A stretch of DNA of 64,000 nucleotides from Nocardioides sp. SYSU D00038 (GCF_016924665.1 NZ_JAFFJT010000007.1:124001-188000); one strand, 5' to 3'; counted from the stretch's first letter, positions 8,664 to 19,665 are shown. The notes: a model not told the origin generated them from the sequence alone. Program-made: numbers and translations.

Positions 8664-9977
8664 TCAACGCACCAGGCGGATCTTCTTCCGGATCGTCCGC
8701 CTGTTGCCGGCCTTGTCCTTGACCTCGATCACGGCCAGCACCCGCACCCCACCGTGCGGGACCCGCAGGCCCTTGAGCCCGACCTTGACCGTGACCGTGC
8801 GGCCGGCCCGCGCCGACCACTTCTTCGAGCCGTGCTTGCGCGGCTTGCCGATCTTCTTCAGCGTGACCTTGCCCGAGCACGGCCCGCTCCGCTCGCTGGC
8901 GGGGCACTTCAGCCGCAGCTGGGCCTTGCCGCGCTTGACCTTCACCCGGGTGCTCTTGAGGGTGACGGTGGCGCGGTTGTCGACGTCGAGACCCGTGACC
9001 CGGCCGATCGCGCCGTCGCTGCCGGGGTCCTGCAGCGAGGCCCAGATGGTGCCGCCGGCGCCCGCGGTGACGTAGCGGGGCTTGTAGGGGTCGGGGAAGG
9101 TGCCGTACTCGGTCTTGGTGCCGTCGGCGGTGATCCGCGCGATCTTGCGGGTGAGGAACAGCCCGACCCAGTAGGCCCGGTCGGCGCCGTAGGCGACGCC
9201 GAACGACGGGTCGGTGCCGGGCAGCGCGGTCTTCTGCGGCGCGCGGCCCAGCGTCAGCCGCGCGACGTGGTTGTTGGCGTTCTCGGGGTTGGAGTAGAGC
9301 ACCTGGCCGTTGGCGCCCGCCACGACGCCCTGCGGGTTGCCGCCGACGTCCACCGAGGTGTGGGTACCGTCGGTCTTGAACGCGTGCACCTTGCCGTTCG
9401 CGGCGTCGGCGACCCAGACGTGCGTCGCGTTCGCGGTCACCTGCTTGCCCTGCATCCCGGCCACGGTGAACGGCGTCGCGGTCGTCGGAGCCGCGGGGGG
9501 CACCCGGTAGAGGGTGTCGCCGCCGACGGCCCACAGGTTCTTGTCGGGACCGGTGACGATGCCCTCCGGCTGGTTGAAGCCGGTGATCGTGAAGGTGGCC
9601 ACGGTGGTGGGGTCGCCGGTCGGGATCCTGGCGACACCGGTGGCGGTCGTGGCCCACAGGTTCTTGTCCGGGCCGGGCGTGAGCCAGCCGACGCTGGTCG
9701 AGCCGAGGTCGTAGTAGGTGATGGTCCCGCTCGGGGTGATCCGCCCGAGGTCGTTGCCCCCGCTGTTGCCGGTCACGCCGAACCAGACGTTGCCGTCGGG
9801 GCCGACGCTGATCTTCCCGGGCTCGCCGTCCACCTCGAACGGGCCGCCGAGGGTCGGCTTGGCGGCTGGCTGGACCGGACGGGCCGGCGCCGCACCGGCG
9901 GACGTGGTGGGCACGACGAGGGCCGCGAGGCCGAGGGTGACGGCGGCGGCGAGGGTACGACGGGCGGTGGTGACCAC
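8664..9977 (-). CDS. Secreted Vgb-like (streptogramin lyase-like) beta-propeller protein
   Basis: A 437-residue exported protein. The start is GTG 9977 with AGGAG just upstream, giving an Arg-rich signal peptide and a likely cleavage after SAGAA. Residues ~50-330 are propeller blades with repeating GPDGNVWFG / GPDKNLWA motifs, as in virginiamycin B lyase-like proteins. The last ~100 residues are a Lys/Arg-rich beta domain with a Cys pair. Vgb-like propellers are widespread and mostly not resistance enzymes, so I do not infer streptogramin resistance. The gene sits between the AAA and VWA genes and reads in the same direction. Confidence 0.75.
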   Translation of the reverse strand: MVTTARRTLAAAVTLGLAALVVPTTSAGAAPARPVQPAAKPTLGGPFEVDGEPGKISVGPDGNVWFGVTGNSGGNDLGRITPSGTITYYDLGSTSVGWLTPGPDKNLWATTATGVARIPTGDPTTVATFTITGFNQPEGIVTGPDKNLWAVGGDTLYRVPPAAPTTATPFTVAGMQGKQVTANATHVWVADAANGKVHAFKTDGTHTSVDVGGNPQGVVAGANGQVLYSNPENANNHVARLTLGRAPQKTALPGTDPSFGVAYGADRAYWVGLFLTRKIARITADGTKTEYGTFPDPYKPRYVTAGAGGTIWASLQDPGSDGAIGRVTGLDVDNRATVTLKSTRVKVKRGKAQLRLKCPASERSGPCSGKVTLKKIGKPRKHGSKKWSARAGRTVTVKVGLKGLRVPHGGVRVLAVIEVKDKAGNRRTIRKKIRLVR

Positions 9978-10056
9978 GGGATGCTCCTGGCTAGGCGACA
10001 GCGGCAAACTACTGCTCGCCGCCGCCCCGGGCCATAGCCCGTCCGGGCCGGTCGGA

Positions 10057-11442
10057 TCAGCCGTAGACGGTCTCGGAGCCGTCGGAGTCCTTGCCGATCT
10101 TGCGGGCGAGGTAGAGCCCCTCGAGGGCCAGCTCGATGGCGCCGGCGCGCTGCCCGTCGTTCGTCGCCCCGAGCCGGTCGCAGACCTGGTCGTAGAGGTC
10201 CGACTCCCCCAGCACCGGCAGCCCGGTCAGGAAGTCGCGAGCGGTGACCTGCTCGCCGGTGGTCACCATCACGCCCGACTCGATCGCGTCGACCAGCAGC
10301 GCGAAGTCGATCCCGCGGAAGTGGTGGCGCACGGTCTCGGCGACCGCGGTGCGCAGCAGGTGGTTGAGCACCTCGGCCTCGCGCCCCTCCTCGCCGGTCT
10401 CGAACTCGATCTTGCCGCCCAGCACGTCGACCGCGGTCTCGAGGTCGACCACGCGGGCCACGGCCTCGTCCTCGCCCTGCACGGTCGCGCGGTGGATCGC
10501 CGCGGCGGCGATCGTCTCGGCGCCGGCGATCGAGAAGCGGGCGCTCACCCCGGAGCGCTGGTCGACCGAGCTCGACTCGCGCAGGTTGCGGGTGAACCGG
10601 GCCAGGATCTCGACGAGGTAGTCGGGTACCTCGGCGACCAGGTCGGCCTCCTGCCGGATGACCGACACCTCGTCCTCGAGCTCGGTGGGGTAGTGGGTGC
10701 GGATCTCGGCGCCGAAGCGGTCCTTGAGCGGGGTGATGATCCGGCCGCGGTTGGTGTAGTCCTCGGGGTTGGCGCTGGCCACCACCAGCACGTCGAGCGG
10801 GAGCCGCAGGACGTAGCCGCGGATCTGGATGTCGCGCTCCTCCATCACGTTGAGCATCGCGACCTGGATCCGCTCGGCGAGGTCGGGCAGCTCGTTGATC
10901 GCCACGATGCCGCGGTGGCTGCGCGGGATCAGCCCGTAGTGGATGGTCTCGGGGTCGCCGAGGCTGCGACCCTCCGCGACCTTCATCGGGTCGACGTCGC
11001 CGATCAGGTCGGCGACGCTGGTGTCGGGGGTGGCGAGCTTCTCGGCGTAGCGCTCGTCGCGATGGCGCCACGAGATCCGCAGGTCGTCGCCGTAGGTCGC
11101 GACCGCGGCCTGCGACGTGACGGTGATCGGGTCGTAGGGGTGCTCGCCCAGCTCGGAGCCGGAGATCACGGGCGTCCACTCGTCGAGGAGGCCGACCATG
11201 GTGCGCAGCAGCCGGGTCTTGCCCTGGCCGCGCTCGCCGAGCAGCACCACGTCGTGGCCGGCGATCAGCGCCCGCTCGAGCTGGGGGATGACCGTCGCGC
11301 GGAAGCCGTGCAGGCCGGGCCACGGGTCGCGGCCCTCCCTCAACGCGGCGAGCAGGTTGTCGCGGATCTCGGTGCGGAGGTCCTTGTGGACGTGGCCGGA
11401 GGCGCGCAGCTCTCCGAGGGTCGAGATGGCGGGAGACGTCAC
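10057..11442 (-). CDS. MoxR/BchI-like AAA+ ATPase
   Basis: A 461-residue AAA+ protein of the magnesium-chelatase/MoxR class. Walker A is GERGQGKT (about 69-76). The Walker B region reads GIVAINELPDL, with Asn where Asp is usual; I recall this as normal for the subfamily. A sensor-1 stretch VVASANPEDYTNRG and an arginine-finger region PLKDRFG follow, then a helical lid. The likely role is an ATP-driven chaperone acting with the VWA protein encoded two genes downstream. The GTG start at 11442 lies back-to-back with the ychJ-like gene. Confidence 0.88.
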   Translation of the reverse strand: MTSPAISTLGELRASGHVHKDLRTEIRDNLLAALREGRDPWPGLHGFRATVIPQLERALIAGHDVVLLGERGQGKTRLLRTMVGLLDEWTPVISGSELGEHPYDPITVTSQAAVATYGDDLRISWRHRDERYAEKLATPDTSVADLIGDVDPMKVAEGRSLGDPETIHYGLIPRSHRGIVAINELPDLAERIQVAMLNVMEERDIQIRGYVLRLPLDVLVVASANPEDYTNRGRIITPLKDRFGAEIRTHYPTELEDEVSVIRQEADLVAEVPDYLVEILARFTRNLRESSSVDQRSGVSARFSIAGAETIAAAAIHRATVQGEDEAVARVVDLETAVDVLGGKIEFETGEEGREAEVLNHLLRTAVAETVRHHFRGIDFALLVDAIESGVMVTTGEQVTARDFLTGLPVLGESDLYDQVCDRLGATNDGQRAGAIELALEGLYLARKIGKDSDGSETVYG

Positions 11443-11468
11443 GGTTTCACGCTACTGCGGCTGGCAAG

Positions 11469-11867
11469 GTGGTCGTCGTGGTCCCCGCCCTCCAGCAGCC
11501 CTGCCCCTGCGGCGCCGGCCCGTCGTACGACGCCTGCTGCGGCCGGCTCCACCGCGGCGCCGCCCTCGCCGCCACCCCGGAGGAGCTGATGCGCTCGCGC
11601 TACTCCGCCTACGCCGTCGGCGACCTCGACCACGTGTTCCGCACCTGGCACCCCCGCACCCGGCCCACCGACCTCTCCCCCGACCCCACCCTCACCTGGA
11701 CCGGCCTCACCGTTCTGGCCGCCGGCCCCGACTGGGTCGAGTTCGAGGCGTCGTACGACCGCGGCGGGGTGGCGGGCGTCCTGCGCGAGCGGAGCCGGTT
11801 CCAGCAGCGGGGCGGGCGGTGGGTCTACGTGGCGGGTGACGCCGAGTCATCCCCCTCCGCTGGTTGA
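11469..11867 (+). CDS. YchJ-family (UPF0225) SEC-C zinc-binding protein
   Basis: A small protein of about 130 residues. The N-terminal cluster CPCGAGPSYDACCG is the SEC-C-type zinc knuckle, and the stretch RSRYSAYAVGDLDHVFRTWHP is the signature of the YchJ middle domain. Biochemical function is unknown. The start could be GTG 11469 or GTG 11478. The stop codon lies in the sequence cgctggttga, which is the terminal repeat of a palindromic element found elsewhere in the window, so the final residues (Ser-Ala-Gly) are probably supplied by an inserted repeat. Confidence 0.85.
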   Translation: MVVVVPALQQPCPCGAGPSYDACCGRLHRGAALAATPEELMRSRYSAYAVGDLDHVFRTWHPRTRPTDLSPDPTLTWTGLTVLAAGPDWVEFEASYDRGGVAGVLRERSRFQQRGGRWVYVAGDAESSPSAG

Positions 11868-11919
11868 CCGGGCGGGTCAGGTCTCGCCGAGCCGTCGTCA
11901 ATTAACGCCGGGTCGGCGA
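11858..11919 (+). repeat. Degenerate copy of the palindromic repeat element (left end plus core)
   Basis: It begins with cgctggttga, matching the first ten bases of the 15-bp terminal repeat of the element near 51.5 kb. It contains the palindromic core at 11884-11919 (TCGCCGA ... TCGGCGA arms around CAATTAA). The right terminal repeat is missing. It looks like a decayed or partial insertion between ychJ and the SGNH gene. Confidence 0.75.
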
Positions 11920-11948
11920 CACCCGAGGGGGCGTCGGCGGCACGCGGA

Positions 11949-12869
11949 TCAGCGGGCCAGGGCGGGGAGCTCCTCGATGATCGAGCGCAGCACGACCCGG
12001 GCGGCGCCGGTCTGGCCGGTGAGGAACGGGTGGAGGGGGGCGGCGTCGTTCTTGCGGGGCTTGATGCCGTTGACCCACGGCCTCTTGGCGCAGATGTCGT
12101 GGCCCTTGCTGGCGGGGAGCAGGTCGACGTAGACGGCGTCACCCTGCTTCGCGAGGGTGCGCAGCTCGTCGGAGAGCTGGACGAAGAGCTGCCGCAGCCA
12201 GGGGTAGTCCTGGGGTGCGATCGGCAGGTCCTCGCACGTTCCGCGGGCGGGCACGATCTGGGGATAGCCCACCAGGAAGACGGTGGCCTCGGGGGCCTTC
12301 TCGTGGATGGCGGCGAGACCGCGGGTGACGCCGCGGCGCATCCTCTCGAAGTTGCGGGCCAGCTGCTCGACCGCGTCCTTGGCCTGGCTGTAGCCGGTGG
12401 CGCACGGCGCCTCGTAGGGGCTCTCGGAGGCGAGCCCGATGCACATGGGGACGAGTGCGCCGAAGAGGCCGAGGTCCTCCGCGCCGATGCCGAGGGTGAC
12501 GACGCGGGTCTCCTCGGTGAGCGCGGAGAGCTGGGCGGGGACCTTCTCGGTGCGGATCCGGCCACCCCGGAACAGCTCGCGGGTGGTGGCGCCGACGCAG
12601 GTGACGTCGACGAACGGCAGGTCCAGCTCCGCGGCGACCTGGGAGGGGTAGTTGGACGACGAGCGCAGGCACACGTCGTAGACCTGCGGCACCCCGTAGG
12701 CAGCGGAGTAGGAGTCGCCGAGCGCGACGTACGTCGCCGCGCCGTTCCGGTCGACGCCCAGACCGGGGCCGCCGGAGTTGGGCAGCGCGGGGGGCGGCTC
12801 GCTGCAGGCGGTGGCGAGCAGCAGGCACGCGGCCAGGGTGCCGGCCAGGCGCGGCCACCGTCGAGTCAC
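11949..12869 (-). CDS. SGNH/GDSL-family hydrolase, lipoprotein
   Basis: A 306-residue exported esterase/lipase-like protein. The signal peptide ends LLATACS with the lipidated Cys at 22. Block I is ALGDSYSAAYGV (catalytic Ser53). Block III, normally GxND, reads GIGAED, which is unusual. The C-terminal catalytic Asp-His pair is in DAAPLHPF. This resembles the actinobacterial SGNH hydrolases with paired cysteines. Substrate unknown. GTG start 12869. Confidence 0.85.
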   Translation of the reverse strand: MTRRWPRLAGTLAACLLLATACSEPPPALPNSGGPGLGVDRNGAATYVALGDSYSAAYGVPQVYDVCLRSSSNYPSQVAAELDLPFVDVTCVGATTRELFRGGRIRTEKVPAQLSALTEETRVVTLGIGAEDLGLFGALVPMCIGLASESPYEAPCATGYSQAKDAVEQLARNFERMRRGVTRGLAAIHEKAPEATVFLVGYPQIVPARGTCEDLPIAPQDYPWLRQLFVQLSDELRTLAKQGDAVYVDLLPASKGHDICAKRPWVNGIKPRKNDAAPLHPFLTGQTGAARVVLRSIIEELPALAR

Positions 12870-12902
12870 AAGCCCGTACCGTACGTGACCACTGCGCCCG
12901 GC

Positions 12903-13121
12903 TCAGCCGCGGCGCAGCACCCGGCGGCCCAGCCGCAGGAACGCGACGCCGAGGACCAGGTTGACGCAGATCAGCACCGAGTGGGCGATCCAGTAGCCGC
13001 GCGGCCGGTCCTCGCCCGAGGAGTGGGCGTCGTAGAGGTTGCGGGCGAACATCGCCCAGGTCACGAAGTTCCAGACGGCCACGCCGACGAGGAACCAGCC
13101 GTGCCTCCGCTCGAGCCTCAC
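12903..13121 (-). CDS. Small two-helix membrane protein, SCO4848-like
   Basis: A 72-residue protein with two hydrophobic segments, GWFLVGVAVWNFVTWAMFA and IAHSVLICVNLVLGVAFL, separated by a short charged loop. The pattern matches the SCO4848 family of actinobacterial small membrane proteins, of unknown function. GTG 13121 overlaps the yihY stop as GTGA, indicating coupled translation. Confidence 0.7.
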   Translation of the reverse strand: MRLERRHGWFLVGVAVWNFVTWAMFARNLYDAHSSGEDRPRGYWIAHSVLICVNLVLGVAFLRLGRRVLRRG

Positions 13122-14167
13122 CTGGTGCGCTCCTTTCTCCGCAGGACCGCCACGGCGGCGACCGCGCTCGCGGCGCCGGCCGCGAAGGCCGCCTTGTGGT
13201 GCGACGGACCGGGCCGACCGGCGGGCAGGTCCTCCAGCGAGGGTAGCGGCGGGCCCTGCACCGGCGGCGGCTCGGTCCGAGGTCGGGCCGCGCGGGCGGC
13301 CGCCGTCGTCCAGGCCCACGCCGCCGCGTAGAGCACCACCCTGGAGAAGTAGTTGATCCAGACCAGCAGGATCAGCGCGATGCCGAACGCCTGGAACGCC
13401 GGCTGCCCCTCGGTCGAGCGCAGCAGCAGCCCCGAGAGCTGCTTGAGCACCTCGAAGCCGACCGCGCCGAGCAGCGCCCCCGACCACAGCGAGCGCTGCG
13501 GCACGTCGGGGGCGGCGAGCAGCCGGAACATCGCGAAGAACAGCACCATGTTGGCGGCCAGGCCCAGGACGATGGTGAGGACCGTGACCAGCCAGCCGAG
13601 CTCGGCGCCCAGCCCCAGCCAGCCGAGGACGTCCTGGGAGAAGCCCGAGACGAAGCCCGTCACACCCACGGCCAGCATCAGCACCACGCCGATCACCACC
13701 AGCGTGATCAGGTCGCGGACCTTGCCGAGCACGAAGCTGGGCTGCTCGAACGCCGGCAGCTCGAAGACGGTGATCAGCGCGTCGCGCAGGGCCGAGAGCC
13801 AGCCGAGGCCGGAGTAGAGGACGCCGGCCAGGCCGACCAGGCCCACGGCCCCGGCGGCGGCCTCGATGTCGGCCAGCTGCACCTGCGACTCGCCGGTGCC
13901 GATGAGGCCCGGCAGCACGGCGTCGATGGCCTCGGTGAGGTTCTCGCGCGCGTCGGGGTAGACCTGCGAGACGTACCCGACGACGAAGAAGGACAGCGCC
14001 AGGATCGGGAAGAACGAGAGGAACCCGAAGTAGGTCACCGCGCCGGCCTGCTGCCCGGCCTTCACCTCGCCGTAGTGCTCCTGCATCCGCACCAGGTGGT
14101 CGACGAGCGGACGCCGCTCGCGGACCTCCGCGACCCGGGTCTGGAGCCGTTCCTTCAGGGAGGCCAT
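13118..14167 (-). CDS. YihY/BrkB-family inner membrane protein
   Basis: A 349-residue protein with six predicted membrane helices. The family hallmarks are GAVTYFGFLSFFPILAL (about 42-58), the GLGWLSALRDALITVF region and ILLVWINYFSRVVLYAAAW near 275-293. The cytoplasmic tail is Pro-rich and ends RRKERTR. Function is unknown; despite the old BrkB/RNase BN labels the family has no accepted enzymatic role. ATG 14167 follows AGGAGG. It lies downstream of trpS and the 2H phosphoesterase gene, and is coupled to the SCO4848-like gene. Confidence 0.9.
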   Translation of the reverse strand: MASLKERLQTRVAEVRERRPLVDHLVRMQEHYGEVKAGQQAGAVTYFGFLSFFPILALSFFVVGYVSQVYPDARENLTEAIDAVLPGLIGTGESQVQLADIEAAAGAVGLVGLAGVLYSGLGWLSALRDALITVFELPAFEQPSFVLGKVRDLITLVVIGVVLMLAVGVTGFVSGFSQDVLGWLGLGAELGWLVTVLTIVLGLAANMVLFFAMFRLLAAPDVPQRSLWSGALLGAVGFEVLKQLSGLLLRSTEGQPAFQAFGIALILLVWINYFSRVVLYAAAWAWTTAAARAARPRTEPPPVQGPPLPSLEDLPAGRPGPSHHKAAFAAGAASAVAAVAVLRRKERTR

Positions 14168-14172
14168 GCCTC

Positions 14173-14691
14173 CTAGGTACCCGAGGGCAGCGGGAAGTAC
14201 CGCGTGGGCCGCCAGCCCAGCGTGGCGTCGTGGACGTAGAGCTGGAAGTCGTCGACGCGGAACCGGCACTCGAAGTCCGACAGCTCGTCGAAGGCGCGGT
14301 CGAGGGCGGCGTCGTCGAGGTGGTGGGCGATGGTGACGTGGGGGTGGTAGGGGTACTCGAGGTCGACCCGCAGCGGCCCCCGCCGTACGGCGTCGGCGAG
14401 CTGCTCGCACTGCGAGATCCCCGCCGCGAGCGAGACGAACACGACCGGCGAGATCGGGCGGAAGGTGCCGGTGCCGCGCAGGTGCACCTCGAACGCCGAC
14501 ACAGCCCCGGCCGCGCCCTCGAGGTGGGTCTCGACGTCGGTGAGGGCGGCGTCGGGGATCTCGGTGGGCGGGACCAGCGTGATGTGGGTCGGGATCATCG
14601 CCGCCGTGGCGTCGCCGACGGAGGTCCGGTAGTCCTGGAGCTCGCTGGCCCAGGGCTCCGGGATGGCCACGGCCACTCCGATCGTCGGCAT
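14173..14691 (-). CDS. 2'-5' RNA ligase/2H phosphoesterase family protein
   Basis: A 172-residue protein with two HxT/S motifs characteristic of 2H phosphoesterases, HITLVPP (about 36-42) and HVTIAHH (about 117-123), placed symmetrically in the two lobes. Bacterial members act on 2',5' or cyclic phosphates in RNA or nucleotides; the substrate here is unknown. The start lies 9 bp after the trpS stop and the end 5 bp before the yihY start, so trpS, this gene and yihY are probably one transcript. Confidence 0.87.
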   Translation of the reverse strand: MPTIGVAVAIPEPWASELQDYRTSVGDATAAMIPTHITLVPPTEIPDAALTDVETHLEGAAGAVSAFEVHLRGTGTFRPISPVVFVSLAAGISQCEQLADAVRRGPLRVDLEYPYHPHVTIAHHLDDAALDRAFDELSDFECRFRVDDFQLYVHDATLGWRPTRYFPLPSGT

Positions 14692-14700
14692 GGATCCAAC

Positions 14701-16730
<2,030 letters not shown>

Positions 16731-16773
16731 AAGCGGTTTGCCCCGGGCGGAAGGCCTTGGCAGGGTGCTCCGC

Positions 16774-17979
16774 ATGCCCGACGTCCCCACCCTGGTCGAC
16801 CCGGCCCCCGACGGACCCACCGTCACCCTGCGCGCGCTCCGGGCCGACGACGTCGAGGGCGTCTGGGAGCAGTGCCAGGACCCGGAGTCGCAGCGGTGGA
16901 CGACGGTCCCGGTGCCGTACTCGCGCGACGACGCCCGGGAGTTCGTGGAGGAGTTCGCGCCCCGGCGCTGGGCCGAGGGTGCGTCGTGGCTGTTCGCGGT
17001 CGACGTCGACGGGCGGTTCGCGGGCTCGGTCGACCTGCGCCGGCTGGGGGACGGGCGGGCCGAGGTCGGGTACGGCGCCCACCCGGCCGCCCGCGGCCAC
17101 GGGGTGATGGAGCGCGCCCTGCGGCTGCTGCTCGACTGGGGGTTCGACGAGCAGGGCGTGCGGGTCGTGTCGTGGTGGGCCCACGTCGGCAACTGGGCGT
17201 CGCGCAAGCTCGCGTGGCGGCTGGGCTTCTCCTGCGACGGCACCCTGCGCGGCTGGCAGCCGCAGCGCGGCGACCTGCACGACACCTGGGTGGGCCTGCT
17301 GCACGCCGACGACCCCCGCTCCCCCACGACCCCCTGGCTCGAGCCGGTCGAGACGGAGGCCGACGGGCTGCTACTGCGCGCCTGGCGGCCCGACGACGCC
17401 GCGCGGGTCGTCGAGGGCATCAACGACCCCGAGTGCGCGCGCTGGCTGGGGCAGTACCCCACGCCGTACACGCTCGACCACGCGCGGGCCTGGCTCGAGG
17501 GCACGACCGCGCGCCTGGCCACGGGCGAGGCGGTCAACTGGGCCGTGGTCGACCCCGCCGCGCCCGACCGGGTGCTCGGGTCGGTGGGCTGGTTCGGCCG
17601 GGTGCCGGGCGTCGTGGTCGAGATGGGCTACTGGACCCACCCCGAGGCCCGCGGCCGCGGCGTCGCCCGGCGCGCGGTGGCGGCCGCGACCACGCACGCG
17701 TTCACGGCCGGCGGGGTGCGGCGGGTGCGGGCCGGTGCGGCGGTCGACAACGCCGCCTCGCGCGGCGTGCTCGAGGCGCTCGGCTACCGCGGCTACGGCG
17801 TCGAGCGGCTCGGCGCGCTGGTGCGCACCGGGCGCGCCGACCTCGCGCTCTACGACGTGCTGGACACCGAGTGGGCGGCGCTGCCGGCCGGGTCGCGGCG
17901 GTCGACCCGCGCCGACCACACCAGCACGGCGACGCCGAGCAGCGACAGCCCGAGCCCGACGAGCGCCGGCGACCGGTAG
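16774..17979 (+). CDS. Tandem GNAT acetyltransferase (two domains)
   Basis: A 401-residue protein made of two GNAT folds of the RimJ/RimL-like type. The first (about 10-165) has the acetyl-CoA loop HPAARGHGVMERAL and the second (about 190-370) has HPEARGRGVARRAV. Both keep the Q/RxxGxG/A-like loop, so both may bind acetyl-CoA. Substrate unknown. The last ~43 residues are Ser/Thr/Arg-rich low-complexity sequence encoded antisense to the end of the convergent MFS gene (130-bp overlap). Confidence 0.87.
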   Translation: MPDVPTLVDPAPDGPTVTLRALRADDVEGVWEQCQDPESQRWTTVPVPYSRDDAREFVEEFAPRRWAEGASWLFAVDVDGRFAGSVDLRRLGDGRAEVGYGAHPAARGHGVMERALRLLLDWGFDEQGVRVVSWWAHVGNWASRKLAWRLGFSCDGTLRGWQPQRGDLHDTWVGLLHADDPRSPTTPWLEPVETEADGLLLRAWRPDDAARVVEGINDPECARWLGQYPTPYTLDHARAWLEGTTARLATGEAVNWAVVDPAAPDRVLGSVGWFGRVPGVVVEMGYWTHPEARGRGVARRAVAAATTHAFTAGGVRRVRAGAAVDNAASRGVLEALGYRGYGVERLGALVRTGRADLALYDVLDTEWAALPAGSRRSTRADHTSTATPSSDSPSPTSAGDR

Positions 17980-19085
17980 CCGTGCCCGGCGGCGATCACC
18001 AGGCCGCCGAGCCATGCCCCGAGCGCGTTGGCGACGTTGAGGGCGGCGTGGGTCATCGACGCGCCCAACGTCTGGGCGTCGCCGGAGACGTCCATCAGCC
18101 GGAGCTGGAGGTTGACCACCAGCACCGAGCCGATCGCGGTCACCGAGAACACCACCGGCAGCAGCCACCAGCCGTGCGGGGAAACCAGCCAGAAGACCAC
18201 CATCGCGACCGCGGTGCCGATGCCGGCGCTGATCAGCGACTTGAACACCGACCACGACGCCAGCTCGCCGGCCAGCCAGGTGCCGCCCACCATGCCGAGG
18301 CCGAAGCCGAGCACGAAGACCGGCACGGCGCCCTCGCCGAGCCCGGCCACGTCGGTGACGATCGGTGCGATGTAGCTGTAGACGGCGAACAGGCCGCCGA
18401 AGCCGATCGCGGCCGCAGCGAGGGTCAGCCAGGCCGCGCCGTTGCGCATGAACGACGACAGCTCCCGCCGGGCGCCCGACTCGCGGTCGCCCGGCACCGA
18501 GGGCACGAACGCCAGGATCATCACCACCGTCAGCAGCGCCACCAGCGCGGTCGCGACGAACGCCGTCCGCCACCCGAGGTGCTGGCCGAGCCAGGTCGCG
18601 GCCGGCACGCCCGCGACGTTGGCGAACGACAGGCCGAGCATCACGCTCGCCACCGCCCGGCCCTTGCGCTCGGGGGTGGCCAGGCTGGCCGCGACGAGGG
18701 AGGCGACGCCGAAGTAGGCGCCGTGGGGCAGCCCGTCGAGGAAGCGGGCCACGAACAGCACGCCGAAGCTGGTCGCGGCGGCACTCATCAGGTTGAAGGC
18801 GGCGTAGGCGACCATCAGCCAGATCAGCATCGCCCGCCGCGGCAGCCGCGAGCCGAAGATCGCCAGGATCGGCACCCCCACAACCACCCCGACGGCGTAC
18901 GCCGAGATCAGGTGACCGGCACTCGGGATCGACACCTCGACCCCGTCGGCGACCTGCGGCAGCAGGCCCATCGTCACGAACTCGGTGGTGCCGATCGCGA
19001 ACCCGCCGAGGGCGAGCGCGAGCACGGCCAGCAGGAAGTGGGTGGCCTTCGGCTGGTCGGTGCGGGCGGGGGCGGTCGCGGTCAT
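17850..19085 (-). CDS. MFS transporter, DHA1/AraJ-like
   Basis: A 411-residue, 12-helix major facilitator. Helix 1 carries FAIGTTEFVTMGLLPQVA, typical of the AraJ/PbuE/YdhP-type drug-H+ or nucleoside/arabinose efflux group, and the loop 2-3 motif is SRLPRRAMLIW. The substrate cannot be assigned. ATG 19085 is preferred; GTG 19091 would add two residues. It is convergent with the GNAT gene, with a 130-bp overlap. Confidence 0.87.
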   Translation of the reverse strand: MTATAPARTDQPKATHFLLAVLALALGGFAIGTTEFVTMGLLPQVADGVEVSIPSAGHLISAYAVGVVVGVPILAIFGSRLPRRAMLIWLMVAYAAFNLMSAAATSFGVLFVARFLDGLPHGAYFGVASLVAASLATPERKGRAVASVMLGLSFANVAGVPAATWLGQHLGWRTAFVATALVALLTVVMILAFVPSVPGDRESGARRELSSFMRNGAAWLTLAAAAIGFGGLFAVYSYIAPIVTDVAGLGEGAVPVFVLGFGLGMVGGTWLAGELASWSVFKSLISAGIGTAVAMVVFWLVSPHGWWLLPVVFSVTAIGSVLVVNLQLRLMDVSGDAQTLGASMTHAALNVANALGAWLGGLVIAAGHGYRSPALVGLGLSLLGVAVLVWSARVDRRDPAGSAAHSVSSTS

Positions 19086-19156
19086 CGGCACTCATCGTCC
19101 AACCCGTCCCCCGCGGACACCTATTCCTCGCGGGCCCGTCCCGGGTCAGGCGTGAC

Positions 19157-19579
19157 TCAACACACCTGCGAGAGCTCCTCGACCGCCCGGTCGAGCTCGC
19201 GCCGCGACTCGCGCACCACGGCGTCGTCGACCTGCGAGCCGTCGGCGGCCTGCTTGGCCTCGGCGAGCAACGCGTCGACGGCGTCGCGGGCCCGGCGCAC
19301 CTGCTCGCGGGTCTCGCCGCCGAGGCCCTTCTCGGCCGCGGCCAGGGTGTCGCGCAGCGCCGACAGCTCGCGGCGCGCGGCCTGCGGGTCGGCACCGATC
19401 CGGTCGGCCAGCGAGCGCGCCTGGTCGGCCACCTCGTCGACGGCGGCCTGGGCGACCTCGCAGGCGGCCCGGTCGGTGGCGCCGTTGACGGCGTCCTCGG
19501 CCTCCGAGCAGCCGGTGAGCGCGCCCGCGGAGAGGACGACGAGCAGGGCGGGCGCGGCCAGCGCGGCACGGGGGGTCAT
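19157..19579 (-). CDS. Small helical lipoprotein of unknown function
   Basis: A 140-residue protein with a signal peptide and lipobox LTGC (Cys24), followed by an almost wholly helical, charged sequence with heptad-like spacing ([11 protein letters not shown] ... [15 protein letters not shown]). It has a cysteine at the very C-terminus and another near residue 40, which might form a disulfide. No family recognised. Confidence 0.7.
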   Translation of the reverse strand: MTPRAALAAPALLVVLSAGALTGCSEAEDAVNGATDRAACEVAQAAVDEVADQARSLADRIGADPQAARRELSALRDTLAAAEKGLGGETREQVRRARDAVDALLAEAKQAADGSQVDDAVVRESRRELDRAVEELSQVC

Positions 19580-19665
19580 GCCCGGGAGAACGAGCCGGCC
19601 GGGCGGGAGGTTCCTCACCCCCGGCCCGGCCGGTCCCGTGCCCGTCGTGATCGGTCGGCCGCCAG

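Noticed and set aside
8664..9977. Streptogramin (virginiamycin B) resistance gene
   Set aside because: It has a signal peptide and an extra C-terminal domain; only the propeller repeats match, which is common in non-resistance proteins.
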